Source: Hippasteria phrygiana (Eukaryota; Echinodermata; Asteroidea; Valvatida; Goniasteridae). Taken from it: DNA of 64,000 nucleotides. The stretch covers positions 186,001 through 250,000 of the forward strand of contig JAZGUH010000142.1 of the NCBI GenBank assembly GCA_037893225.1, given 5' to 3'. The notes beneath the pieces are model-generated. The model ran no database searches. It was not told the origin of the DNA and worked only from the letters and a program-made list of their open reading frames with translations. Made by a program: the position numbers and the translations under genes. Below are positions 22,236 to 33,653 of the stretch, in pieces; the stretch's first letter is position 1, and every line of letters starts with the position of its first letter.

Positions 22236-22910
22236 TGAAAGTTACGTTCTTATTTCTTTAACAGAAACATCTTGAAGTTGAAACAATCAAAAAGTCCAAT
22301 GCACTTCAGTATTTCTGATCGTGGGCCAATTTCATGACGTCAGTAAATACGACATTACGTCATAACTAAGGCTAAGGTAAGTTGAAAGACTTTTCTCAAA
22401 GTTTAACTGATGACATCTTTCTGATATAGTTGAGCACTCGGCCAAATATCGTGTTGGCCTTTGCGCGTTTAGAAACAGCTCATTGAAAAGTGTTGTTTGG
22501 ATAAAAACAAATTGTTTGTTTTTTCCAACAAGAAACCTCACTTGACAATTTAAAGTGTATTAGGTCTAGGCCTATACTTAATCACTACATGTCAACTCGA
22601 CTCAGAATACTGTCACTAAAATTGTCATGAGTGGTACTGGAAAAATACCGTCCACTCCCCCCCCCCCCCCCCCCCCCCCCCCCCGTGGGATCGCTTTTGC
22701 ACTGTTTACCACCGAAACTCATCATGTTTTCGTCGTCGTTGAAGGTAAAGAACTGAGTTGTCCCCATGACAACCTCAGGCTTTTATAGTCGAGGACGCAG
22801 CCTTGATTGGATTATTAATGATGGGGGCCTGCACCCATTCAGAAATGCGTGCATAGTATATCGACCGACATGGCTTATTAAACCACAGACCTTTGGGAAG
22901 GCAACTCCAG

Positions 22911-22942
<32 letters not shown>

Positions 22943-24559
22943 CCTGGGTGAAATCAGGGACAACGCAGAGACCGTGTGAACGCAATCTAACTTCCCTCGC
23001 CTTCCACACTGAAAAATCATGGGGGTTAAATTTACCCAATTGTTTGTGAAAACTGCAACTTGATTGATGGTTTCAGTGCATTTTTGATAGTAGCAAAAGT
23101 GAACAGTTGAAAAAAGTAGATATAGTTAAGATAATAAGCATCTCAAGTGCGCAACATTGTCAGATTGTTTGTACATTGTGTGCAACAATTGGTCTGTTTT
23201 GAATCGATATCGAACTTAATTGGTTTAGAGGTAACCCTCTTTGATTTCCATTAATTTTCTGACGCACGTTTTGTGTGATTGCGCGTCATCGTGTTACACC
23301 GCAGCTAGCCCTACTCGATTGTACAGAGAGTTGTAGTTGAAATCCAACCATTCTTACAGCCCACTCCATGATCTGAACCGTATACATGTACTTCAGCATT
23401 CCCCGTACCTACCTTGGTTACTTGATCGGGTTACACGTTGATTGTGACCCCGTTGCCCTTCGAATCGCAGCGTTCAAGACTTTTTTTCCAGCGTACACTG
23501 TTCGGAAGTACATACAGTGTCTGCCGTGATCTCCCGATTCTGAACGACCGCACGTTTCAGTTCATTCTAGACTCTTTACGATGATAACATTGTTCTTCGT
23601 CGTTGATCAACTAAGTAAAAGAGGTTGACAAAACCATTTGGATGCCTCGATGCTTCATATATCATCCGTTAAATTGGGAAGTTTACGTTCACAAATATTG
23701 TTGGCAACTCAACTCCAGGATAGATCTGAAAATAGCAGCACATGCGTCGTCATTGTGTACATGTACATGTACATTGTACATTATCGCTGCTACATCGTTG
23801 TCGCAGTTTGTTTAATGTACATAATCACGTAGAGACCGGGGGTGGGTACGGGTAAGGGCAAATAATGACCCCGATGAATATGCACGTTTTTATACCGATT
23901 GTTGCTGTACCTCACAGGGAGTGCGGTCCACGCCACGACGGTAAGTTGCATGTGTGCCTGGGTGGGTGTTGCCCCTTTGTATTGTCCCGTAACCATGGTG
24001 CCGGGATAAACTTTGTACCCGTAAGCTGACGAACCGGCCCGAGTCTAATCATGCATGTCGTCATGACAGCTGATGGAACGAAATCTTTCAGTGCATTTTT
24101 ATGCGAGTAGGCCTACTGGGGTTTTCTCGTTAAAAGTTGAAGGCCTGTGCTTTAGCCAAATGTACACTGAATTGCTTATGCTTTGGGTTTCAACAGTTGT
24201 AAACTTTCACATGGGATATCGGACCCAACTCAGTGTAGGACTTGGGGAGGTGTAAGCTGAAATGTTCAGAATTAACAGGGACGTAACTTTCATTTCAGTT
24301 TGTAGGCCTTTGCAAAACAAACTTTGTGCTTTTTCTTTAACCGACAGATCTACCAGACGTAAGCCCAATTGTCGCTTTTGAAGGAACGATTTTTCAAAGA
24401 ATTTTAAATGTCAAACAATCACAAGGGAAGCTGACGAATTATAAGTTAAAAAGTCGTTGCGTTGACGCGATTCAACCGCGATAGGTTAATTAGCGCCGAA
24501 CGTGAATCTGAGACAGACAGAGCGTACATAGCAAAACGGCCAATGAGTTATGCGCCTAT
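22236..24559. other. non-coding stretch with poly-C and poly-G tracts
   Basis: A run of 28 C (22657-22684) and a run of 30 G (22912-22941) face each other about 230 bases apart. TGTACATG repeats occur at 23757-23780. The segment near 24412-24445 matches, in inverse orientation, the SINE-flank sequence at 28666-28700. No gene seen. Confidence 0.5.
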
Positions 24560-24897
24560 CAATTGCTTCCCCCACCCCCCCCCCCCCCCGGGGGCTGCCC
24601 CAGGTCTTATGTAGGGGTTTAGTCACATTTTTCAAGCCCCAGTGTGGGGATTTTGGTCACAACGAGTGACCAAAATCCCCACACTGGGGCTTGAAAAATG
24701 ATGATGGGGAAACAATGGCAAAATGATTGCCATTGTTTCCCCATCATTAGAAGTTTAAACCATGAGGTGGGGGTGCCACTCCCATGTATGTCGGGGATTG
24801 TCACTAAAATTTGGCCCCATGGTTGGGGATTTTGTCACTTCATAAGTGACAATCCCCACATCTTGGGTGGGGCAGCCCGGGGGGGGGGGAGCAATTG
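24560..24897. mobile_element. foldback element made of consecutive hairpins
   Basis: The outer ends are inverted (CAATTGCTTCCCCC against GGGGGGAGCAATTG, then GGGGGCTGCCCC against GGGGCAGCCC). Inside are a perfect 35 bp-arm hairpin (24626-24660 with 24666-24700), a perfect 21 bp-arm hairpin (24701-24721 with 24727-24747) and an imperfect one around 24825-24857. No coding frame. Confidence 0.8.
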
Positions 24898-24910
24898 ATG
24901 GGCGCATTAA

Positions 24911-25087
24911 GGCCGGTTCATACTCGGCGCGAAAGCGAATGCGAACGTGACGTCAGGACAGGTTTTCGCGCTTTGAATTCGCAAAAGTTGAACACATTTC
25001 AACTTGTGAGAATCTATCTTCCGCCGCGAATGTTTCATGACGTCAAATTCTCTTCGCATTCGCATTCGCGTGAAGTATGAACCGGCC
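24911..25087. mobile_element. Harbinger-like MITE (177 bp)
   Basis: The terminal inverted repeat begins GGCCGGTTCATACT and continues imperfectly for about 45 nt to a TGACGTCA on each side. Flanks are TAA on the left and TAT on the right. The terminal sequence fits PIF/Harbinger, although the three-base duplication is not exact. Confidence 0.65.
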
Positions 25088-25611
25088 TATATCCAGATTG
25101 TTATACTTGAAGATCTGGGGTGCGTTTTTGGCGTTGAACAGAAGAATTGGTTCAGTTGTTCTTGTCGGTAAATTTTTTTGGGAATTTTAAGTAGACGAGA
25201 ATTACGCACCATAATGAAATACTTAAATTCCCAAAATGAGAAACCAAATCAAAAGAACCAGGGACTGTCTTCGGTTATAACCTTTGATCTGATCAATGGG
25301 TTATTATAACCGCCATAAAAATGCACGGCATGTGGTCTTCCTCGCTTTGCGTGCATGCGTGTTCGGCGCGTGTGTGCGTGCGCGCGTCTGCGACGTTTTC
25401 TAAATTTTCTACCATGCCGTCTGTCTCAATGTGAAAAAACATCGCGTGCGTACTGCATGTTTTTCCATCACGCGCGTCACGGTACTGCATCTTGGTAATT
25501 TTTCTCCCATTTTTGTTGTGCAGTATAGAAAGACGTTTCAGTGAATGTTTTAGATATGATGCATCATGAAATAAACAATGAAACGGCACTCACGACTCCC
25601 TGGAGCCAGTA

Positions 25612-27624
25612 ATGGGATGTGCAGCGAGTTCGGCATCCACCCTTGACATCTGCCACAACCGGAAAGACCTAGACTTAGAATACAACAGCCCTACTCCAAT
25701 TTTCGCGACCAAAGAGGTCCAAGTTAATCAGTCCGAAATTTTGAACCAACGGCCACATAGTCCGTGCCCGAAAACAGCAACAAACGCTGGGAAACGGGTC
25801 GATGATAGGTCGAGGCTTGCAGAAGGTGCCACACTGAAATTAGTCTCAGTGACGTCTCTTGATTTCAATCCGGATTTAGTCTTCTCTCAGCCAAGGAACC
25901 GACGGGAATACGACACCAGAGTAACTAGACGAAAGGTACAGAGTGAGGGAAGAAGGTCCGGCCTCCTGTTCCCAACAGACACTAACTTCGCATCCCAATC
26001 CTTCCCTGTCGTTCGCCGCAAGGACGACCCAACTACATCAAGAAGGGCTCGGCAGAAGATAGACCTTCCTCGAAATTGTGTATTTTCCAGCTTGCCATTA
26101 CTAAACGTAAAAGCCAAATGCCCAGCTGATCAGTTTCTTAGGTCGCACCGTTTGAAAGCACGTTCCGAGAATCAAATCCACCGTGCGTTCTGTCCACTCG
26201 AATTGCCCATCTCACGCCATCGTCTGGGTACCGTAAACCGTCCACAAACTCACCCAGATATGGACACCGCTACCACAATGGATGGTAGTGTGGAGTCGTG
26301 GAAGATAGTACATGAAGACGGTTACTCGTACCAGGTTTGTCGTGATCCAAACGAGCTTCCTGAAATGTCCAGGTTTTTCCCGAGCGAGGACTCCCTTGGC
26401 CCGACTCCCATTCTAGCCAGACCGTTCATCAACAAATTGTCTTCGAGCTCGAGTTTGGGAGACTCAAGTGACGAGACAAATCGTGACATTGATGATGGTG
26501 TCCGATCACCGCACTCTATCATCACCGAGGACTCAGCTAGCGCGCACGCTGGGGACACCGAGAGTTCACCCTGTGACGAGTTCTCAACCCCGGACGTCCT
26601 GTCTCTTCTCAACCACGTTGACGGGTCCAACTCCTCGGACGACATGTCGGACATCAGCACAGCCTATCCTATGTCGTCTGACTCGGACTCGCCAAGAGAT
26701 ATGAACGATTTATCCGACGAGGGCTTCTTAGACACATCCAGCACCCTCGGAGTCGGAGCCATGGACCTATCCGGTCTTCACATTTTGGCGCCAAAGTCAT
26801 CATCCCCTCAGTCCAAACACGCAACCAGCTCTCCGGCTTTTCACCAAGCCGATAACTTCGTGTCTAGCCGTGATCGTGGTCTTGGGGACAACCTGCAGAA
26901 TGCGGCGTCTCGACCGCTGTCAGCGATCGGGATTCCCGTCACCTCTCGAGGGTTATCGGCTGGCAAATCGGCAAGCTTTCGGACGACGAACAAGTGGTCC
27001 GGACCGGGCCAAGTGGTCCGTTCTATGATCTTGGGTGACCACAATCAGAGCAGCATGGACCTGATGACACCCGCCAGTAGTTGTGCCAACATCCATATCC
27101 ACGTCGACTTCTTTAACGGTCAGTTTGTTTAAAATAACCGCAGTTAGGCATTTCATTATACATGAAATATGGGGTCATGAGCCACACATTTTTTTCTCTG
27201 AAAACTAGCTGGGACAACAAGGGTAAAACAGGTGCTTTGCCATGTAACACAGACGTAAACAACTGAGCCTGAATAAGGCAGACTGTAGTTTTGGGAAATT
27301 GGTGCTTAAAGCCGCATAGGGAGTTTATCATCGGTCTCATCTCTTGAAATTTTATCTGCATGCATCAGACCTACAAAAATGTGATAAATAAACCAGCCCG
27401 GCGGTTCTGTATACATAATTTCGTATATGACATTGCTGATATGCCTGCCTGGGATGTTCTTTGTCATTTTTAAAAATGTACTCTTCAATTGCCTTTGTTT
27501 GCCCATGCTTTTACTCCTGCAACGTTTTGCTACACACGTATCTCATTTTCGAATTTCTTGTACCCTTGCGTTAACTTTCACAGATTTTGGTGACAATTTC
27601 GACGACGAGCTGGACTTTCTGTAA
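25612..27624 (+). CDS. putative N-myristoylated serine-rich protein, two exons
   Basis: Proposed exons are 25612-27118 and 27584-27624, giving 515 residues. The first exon alone stays open to 27132. However, AACG|GTCAGT at 27118 is a usable donor, and TTTCACAG|AT at 27583 is a good acceptor in matching phase. The join replaces a GQFV ending with an acidic DFGDNFDDELDFL ending. The start MGCAASS has Gly2 and Ser6 for N-myristoylation and Cys3 for palmitoylation, so membrane attachment is inferred. The N-terminal half is basic. Residues about 220-380 are Ser/Asp/Glu-rich with many possible phosphorylation sites (SSSSLGDSSDE, SDSDSPRD). No catalytic domain was recognised and the family is unknown to me. 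The start context (GTAATGG) is good. Confidence 0.7.
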
Positions 27625-27737
27625 CACAGGAGGGCAACATGTTTGGAAAACACTCTCGCCAAGTTTGTTTTGCACTCGATGTCCATTTCTGCGTGGCTGC
27701 TTCGTCATGTAGTTCAAGCAGCAGATGTATTTCATTA

Positions 27738-28053
27738 GGCGAAGTAAAAAAAACATGTTTAGCGTCCTGCCCGCTTCCTTTTTGGGTGCCATCTGGATTT
27801 TGTTAAAATTTTGACCAGTAGAAAATGAGATGAAACCCCAAAAATGTCAATCAATCCATCGGGAAAAAAATGTTCAATTCTCTTGTCCAACATGTCTCTT
27901 TCATTTTTTGTATCTTTGAACTGTTGAAAAACCTGTGGTTGTCAAAATTTAAAAAAGAATAGCGGCCATCTTGAAAATAGAAAACAAAAACCCCTCCTCC
28001 TTCCTTTTTTTAAAACCCCGGACGCTAAACGTTTTTTTTTTTTTTACTTCGCC
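27738..28053. mobile_element. MITE with GGCGAAGTAA ends, copy 2 (TTA flanks)
   Basis: The terminal inverted repeats begin GGCGAAGTAAAAAAAACATG and, on the right, mirror GGACGCTAAACG plus a poly-T and TTACTTCGCC. TTA flanks both ends. A three-base TTA duplication is typical of PIF/Harbinger. The copy at 15653 belongs to the same family. Confidence 0.78.
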
Positions 28054-28414
28054 TTATTGCGGCTTTACCCCAATGCTCTTTGAGCCTTGAGTGGTAAGGA
28101 CTGTTCCGACCGACGGGGCATGTGCACTTTGCTAAAAGATATCGCGTCATTGTCTTTTTTTGGTGGAAGACTCACACAAAACAAAGCCTTGTAGTTGGGC
28201 TGATCAAATAATATTTGTTTGGCCCATTCTACTGTAAAATAAAATTATGACAAGCTGATATATGTTACCCGCTTGAGTTTTCAAACCCACTATACATTGC
28301 TTTAAAGACACTTGAACATTATACTGTCCGTGCTGAAGTTTTTTCTTCTAACATTATTTTATAATTAGTCAAACAATCCACAAGGGAAACTGACTAGGTA
28401 AATTTAAATACATT

Positions 28415-28620
28415 TTCTAAGTGAACAAAGAAACTGGCAGGAGTGGGATTCGAACCTGTGACCTTCGGAATACCGTACCGGCGCTCTACCAACTGAGCTA
28501 TCTTGCTCTATATGTTGGCGGACTCCCAAATTGTCAGTATCTTTGTTCGGGTGGGCGCTAGTCAGAAGTCATAAACCCAGAATGCCGTATAGCCAGGGAT
28601 CACACCCAATTTTACGATAC
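28415..28620 (-). mobile_element. tRNA-derived SINE
   Basis: On the minus strand 28436-28506 is tRNA-like. It has an acceptor GGCAAGA nearly pairing with TCCTGCC, D-arm AGCTCAGTTGGTAGAGC and B box GGTTCGAATCC. The anticodon arm and T stem are degenerate, so it is not a functional tRNA. The body continues with TTTGTTCGGGTGGGCGCTAG and further. Confidence 0.72.
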
Positions 28621-28665
28621 AACATGGGAAGCGACATTGTGGGGATCACTCAATGAGGATACGAC

Positions 28666-28870
28666 TTTTTAACTTATAATTCGTCAAACAATCCACAAGG
28701 GAAACTGACTAGGTAAATTACTAGCGCCCACCCGAACAAAGATACTGACAATTTGGGAGACCGCCAACATAGGGCAAGATAGCTCAGTTGGTAGAGTGTC
28801 GGTACGGTACTCCGGAGGTCGCAGGTTCGAATCCCGCTCCTGCCGGTTTCTTTGTTCACTTAGAAAAAAC
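28666..28870 (+). mobile_element. tRNA-derived SINE, inverted relative to the previous one
   Basis: The tRNA-like head is at 28773-28844 (GGCAAGATAGCTCAGTTGG through CGCTCCTGCC). The left flank TCAAACAATCCACAAGGGAA is in the same direction as at 28370, but the SINE body between is reversed. The two copies therefore form a large inverted repeat with a shared direct flank. Confidence 0.72.
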
Positions 28871-29207
28871 ATTATTTTATGTTAACCCAAAAAAATACCT
28901 GCCAAAAAAGGCTTGTATTCTTGGTTGTTTTCGCACATTGAATGCACACAAAGACACGCTCAAATGAACGTTTCTACTGCCCTTTTATAATGCATGCATA
29001 GTTTAGATCGTTCATGCCGAATAAAGGAGAAACAAGTAGGAGATTATATCGCTCTATAAATAAATGTATAAATAAAAATAAATTACAAATTTTGTTTCTT
29101 TGTAAAAAAATTAATCAGACACTGTACAACAATGCCTCAGTGGAAACTACGTTGCCTTAAGTCAGTCACAGTATTGTCATTAATCAAAGTATTAAAATGC
29201 CTTTATA
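28871..29207. other. non-coding stretch, nothing recognised
   Basis: AT-rich sequence with no open frame or repeat recognised. Confidence 0.4.
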
Positions 29208-29324
29208 GCTGGCTGTCCATAAGTGCGTTTTACGGTCCGTCCTGTGACGCGTTTTTAGCCTGTAGCTAGACCTAAAACGCAACGGACACAAAGCAAACTG
29301 GAAACGCACTTATGGAAAGCCAGC
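29208..29324. mobile_element. 117 bp MITE
   Basis: The ends GCTGGCTGTCCATAAGTGCG and its inverse CGCACTTATGGAAAGCCAGC pair with one mismatch. Internally AAAACGC motifs are also inverted. The family is uncertain. Confidence 0.65.
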
Positions 29325-29871
29325 TTTATCGACTAAAATATCAAAAAGCATTGTCCGAAATGCATATATATTACGGTACCGGTAAGTCTTCTACAAAAGC
29401 ACATCTGAATGGAACTATATTTGCATATCAATTAATTGCAACATTTTTAGTATATAATATACACTGATTTTGCTGCCTTGGTGTTTCGCCGAATTTAATT
29501 CAGTGTTTTGTTTGTTTTGCAGTTCGTTTTCTTTTAAGAATCATTAAAGACAGTTGTCATAACAGAGACAATTGATATACTGATTACACGGTAACATGTA
29601 CACGTGTCACGTATTCTGTACCAGCAAGTGGGTTGCAACGGATAAAGACAGAGTAGACTTCATTCAAGTCAGTCTACCTGCCCTATCGTCAAGACCTCAC
29701 CGAAGGCTTTAGGTTTAATATCAGTCTTTCAATGTCAAAAGACCAGGCAAGGTAAGACTTGAATTAGTCTATACCTATTGGGCCACATGCCTCCGTCTGA
29801 AAAGCAATTTCCCCTGGTATCCGGCCCTTCAGCTAAAAACACTTTAAAAACAAACAAGGGCTCCTATATAC

Positions 29872-29877
29872 TTTAAT
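29872..29877 (-). terminator. possible poly(A) signal ATTAAA
   Basis: ATTAAA on the minus strand lies about 130 bases after the stop codon of the DUF1349 gene. It is a common variant signal. Confidence 0.4.
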
Positions 29878-30004
29878 GTCCAGCACACGTATTCATACTC
29901 AATGTTTCCAACAACTCTTGCAAAAAAAATCTCTAATCTACGCTTCTGCGTTTGATCACTCTACTTTTCATTTCGTCAGTCCTTGAAGCAGCCAGCCACC
30001 CAGA

Positions 30005-33000
30005 CTAGTTGCTGTGATGGTACCTGTCGGACTTCTTGATGATCAGGTTCTTGAATGTGACCTGCCCGCCACTGCCAGCCGGCGAGCAGGCCATCAGGCC
30101 CATCTTCAGGCAAGAGGTCTCGGGGACGTTAAGATGACAGATTCTAATCATGGTCCAGGTCTCACCATCCGCAGATCCTTCCACCTGGAAGACAAAGAGA
30201 GAAAGGAATCTGTAATAAGTAGATGGGTAAATATCACCCCATATCTCAACAGTTTCAGTTATCCAAAGATCTCAATCTCTCCAAAGGTCTCAACTTCATC
30301 CATCAAGCATGCGATCTTCATCCAATCCCAATACTTCAACTCTCCCAAGGCTCACGTACTACACAGAATAGCCCATGTTTAACGGTCGACAGGCGTTTGC
30401 AGTGGCTTCACCCACGCGCTGGAACAGGCTCCCTCTGCACAAGACTCGCCCTTCATCAACTCCTTCAAACTCGGCTACAACAATTTTAATCACACATTGC
30501 GCTTTAAAACGTCCGCAGAAAGCTCTATCATATATGTCTGTTGGCTGTTGCATTGCTGATACTTTGAAACTGGTTATTGTGGTGCGTGATGCTCTGATGA
30601 TTAATTCGGACTTTGATGGCACAGGCTTATTTCGTGGGTTCAAACCCAGCCATGATTTTGTCCTTGAGCAAGATACTTTGCCACAATTGCTTCTCTGCAC
30701 CTGGAATGAACTGGTACCTGTGCTTGTGACTAATTGTTTGATTATGGCCAAATGACTAAGTTGCTTTTCATCTTAACTGTTACTGTTTTATTGGAACACA
30801 ACAAGGAGACTATATGGCCTACATGTCCTTGAGCAAGACACTTTGCTGCAATGGCTTAGTATTTCTACCTAGTAAGTCTACGAGGCAGGAGTGCATGAGA
30901 GGCTAAGCTGCTTCCTATTTGGTTGACTGTAGCAAATACATTCTACAAACTAATTTGTATCCCAAAAACATGAATTAATGCTCGTGATTGCGATTCACAG
31001 CCAAGTTGAGGAAATCATGATGCATTTGTCCATAGGCAGGACACTTTACTAAAAGCAATTAATCTCTCTCCCCCCGATGGAGCATTTAGCCATCAGTCAG
31101 GGGCAGAGTTTATAGTGTTGACTACACCATTATACTTACCACAAAGTCGTTCTTCATCCTGAACACCCTGACATGCAGACTGAGTGAAGGCCAGTCTTGA
31201 GTTGACCAGTCACTGTAGGTGTTGGTCACCACACAGCTCAGGCGACAAATACCATCAACGTACTCTACACCCTGACACAGAAATTAGAGTTTGTGACTTT
31301 GTGTAGAGATTAATAACAAGAATGCTATAATTTATGTTTTGTAATAAACATTTACTTTCCAAGGAGGCATTACTTTACATGTAATGAACTGTACATATTT
31401 TAGGCTCTAAACTAAACACTTTACAGATGAAACCCCCGCGTACTTAAGGATGAAATCCGCTCAATGCATGGCCTACTGAGCAACAAAAGCCCTTTTCACA
31501 CTAGAGTCTCTCAACCCGGGTTAAACTCAACACTGGGCGAATCCGGGGCCTCCTCGGGTTCATTTTTTTTCAACCCCGCGCTTAACCCTGCGTCGTTTCA
31601 TAGCTAGCTCTATGGTACTGACCGAGCTTATATCACCGGCCAGGGAGATTTCAACCCGGAGATGAGCCCCACAACAGGAAAAACTCCCATGACTCTTAAC
31701 CTGGGGCGAACCCAACCCTGCTTTTTTCACACTACAGTTTTGAACCCGGGGTGAGAGTTTCAACCCGGGTTGAAAAATCTCGTCTGGAGCAGGGGTTGAG
31801 TTCAACCCAGGGCGAAATCGTTCTCCGGGGGTTGACGCGGGGTTGAACATTTTCAATTGTGAAACGTCGCATATTTTAACCCCGCGTTATACCGCGTCAT
31901 ACCCGCGTCAACCCCAATATTTGTCTAGTGTAAAAAGGGCTTATTTTGTGGCCAGAATCTGTGTCTGTGACATACTGACTTGATGACGTACCGTTTTAAT
32001 CCAGTGATCCTTGTCAAATCTCACAATCAGGCCTGCCTACAATACATTGGGGAAAATGGTGAAAACGTATTTATAACATTACAAAAAATAACGATATTAT
32101 TATTATTTTATTTTGAGTGGGATACTTAAACAAATCACTTGTTACAGTATCAGGTGTAATCTGTTTTGATTTCTTTGTTGTGTCTGAAAATTTCTAGAAC
32201 CTTCAGGGTAAACTGCTTTCAGGAATTTCTGGATCGTACTAGAGCAGTGAAAGGTATATGTTGCATTGCATTCTGGGACAGATGGGGATTTTGTGTTGCG
32301 CAAACTGTCCCACAATGCAGTGCAACAATTCCTTGACGACACATTTCCGGTGGGCCGGCTATCCGTAAAAGGGTCTATACCTGCCACAAACTGGAGGGAC
32401 GGATTAAATAATATGTATTTATTAACAATTACTAATCTTGTAAATTGTCCCGTTAACCTGTCACACTGACTTGGTCAAACTGGTTGACAGCTTTGAGAGT
32501 GAATGATGTTTCCATCGCTACGGTGACCCCTGACACCTCCATGTACAGCGCATGGCCATTGTCCTGCATGCGCAGTGGGTCATAGTACGTCCTGAAAATG
32601 GAACGAATCATGTTTATTGGCCACTATAATGCTAATGAATCAAGTAACTATACTTGGGCCCATCCTGATGGCTCTAGCCTGTTCACCCCCCCCCCCCCCC
32701 CTCAAAAATGTTTTAGTCATTTAATAAATAAGTAACTATGTACATACAAAAGAAGTGTAATAAACAAACACTAAGACAGCCGGACAAATGCATAAATATA
32801 ATATATAACGAAAAAAAAGAAAAATTCTAAATTGAAATAAATCGACGCTGGACTCACTTTTGCCAGAAATCTTTCTTCTCGTCCTGTGGGGCGGAATGAA
32901 AGGTAACCTGTACAACTAATATATTTTAAAAACAATTCAGGTTGTTTTTTTTAAGGGGGGGGGGGGGGGGGTGGTTAAGTAATTCAAACAGATTTTTCTC

Positions 33001-33653
33001 CCCCCCCCCAAAAAAAAAATTAATAAGTCTCGGATAAGTTTGTTTTGTTGGTAATTTTATTATGATTGATTGTATATTTTCATGCTGTCGTGTAGACAGA
33101 AGTTAAGTGTACAGCATATGAAAAAGTGCGTTGTTAGAAAAGCCTTTTCAAAAGGGCATGCTTTTACCATTCCTTCCTCCATGCTTTTACGCATGAGAAA
33201 TCCTTTACGTTCAGGTCAAACTACTCAAGATAACAATGTACGAGATCGAGAGCGAAGTTCACAAGGTCGGGCCATGTCTGCCTGGTACATTGAACATTGC
33301 CCCGATTGCCTCTGGGCTGGTCTTCCATACACATTTCCCTGTACAATGTACCAAATTATAAAGCAACAACGAGCGACTAAAGCTTGCTCTGAACCTTGGA
33401 CCATTCCTTCCTCCACGCTTGGACTGATCCAATATGTAGGGCCTATGTACACGTTAACGATGAATGAATTCAAATACTACCAAATATATATAATAAACAA
33501 AAAATAATAGGATGGTTAAAACAGGCCTACCATGCATATAAGAAGTCCGGTGTTAGTGAGGACTGGCTTCTTGCTGGGTTCATTCAGCCATGACAGCTGA
33601 GAATCCAAGCTTGGACCAGAGAAATTTGAAGAGAAGAACACGTCCCCGCTCAT
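30005..33653 (-). CDS. DUF1349 (Ree1-like) protein, six exons
   Basis: The minus-strand exons are 33653-33531, 32883-32858, 32591-32471, 32036-31992, 31271-31140 and 30184-30005. All have GT-AG borders and compatible phases, giving 208 residues from ATG to TAG. The order of motifs follows DUF1349 concanavalin-like proteins: DFWQKTYYDP, a DNGHALYMEV strand, FDQAGLIVRFDKDHWIK, GVEYVDG, a WST/RVFRMKNDFVVEGSADG strand, then GLMACSPAGSG near the end. The usual family length is about 200 residues, so the gene looks complete. The yeast relative Ree1 affects enolase; the animal role is not established. The second exon is only 26 nt. Intron 4 (31272-31991) holds a MITE, and the last intron holds a LINE relic. 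Confidence 0.88.
30370..30485 (+). mobile_element. relic of L2/CR1-type LINE C-terminus
   Basis: The plus-strand translation RQAFAVASPTRWNRLPL resembles the conserved end of L2/CR1 reverse transcriptase proteins; the full LINE at 59719 has FSVTAPTLWNSLP in this place. The frame breaks soon after. It lies in the last intron of the DUF1349 gene, antisense to it. Confidence 0.5.
31489..31940. mobile_element. 452 bp MITE in an intron
   Basis: The ends GCCCTTTTCACACTAG and CTAGTGTAAAAAGGGC are inverted with one mismatch. The interior is packed with CAACCCGGG / CCCGGGTTG motifs in both directions, so the element can fold extensively. The apparent open frame inside is a by-product. Confidence 0.7.

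Noticed and set aside
28436..28506. Functional tRNA on the minus strand
   Set aside because: The anticodon arm does not form a 5-pair stem with a 7-base loop, and the T stem has several mismatches. It is the head of a SINE.
31560..31856. 98-codon minus frame rich in Pro and Gly
   Set aside because: It lies wholly inside a MITE full of CAACCCGGG palindromes in a DUF1349 intron.
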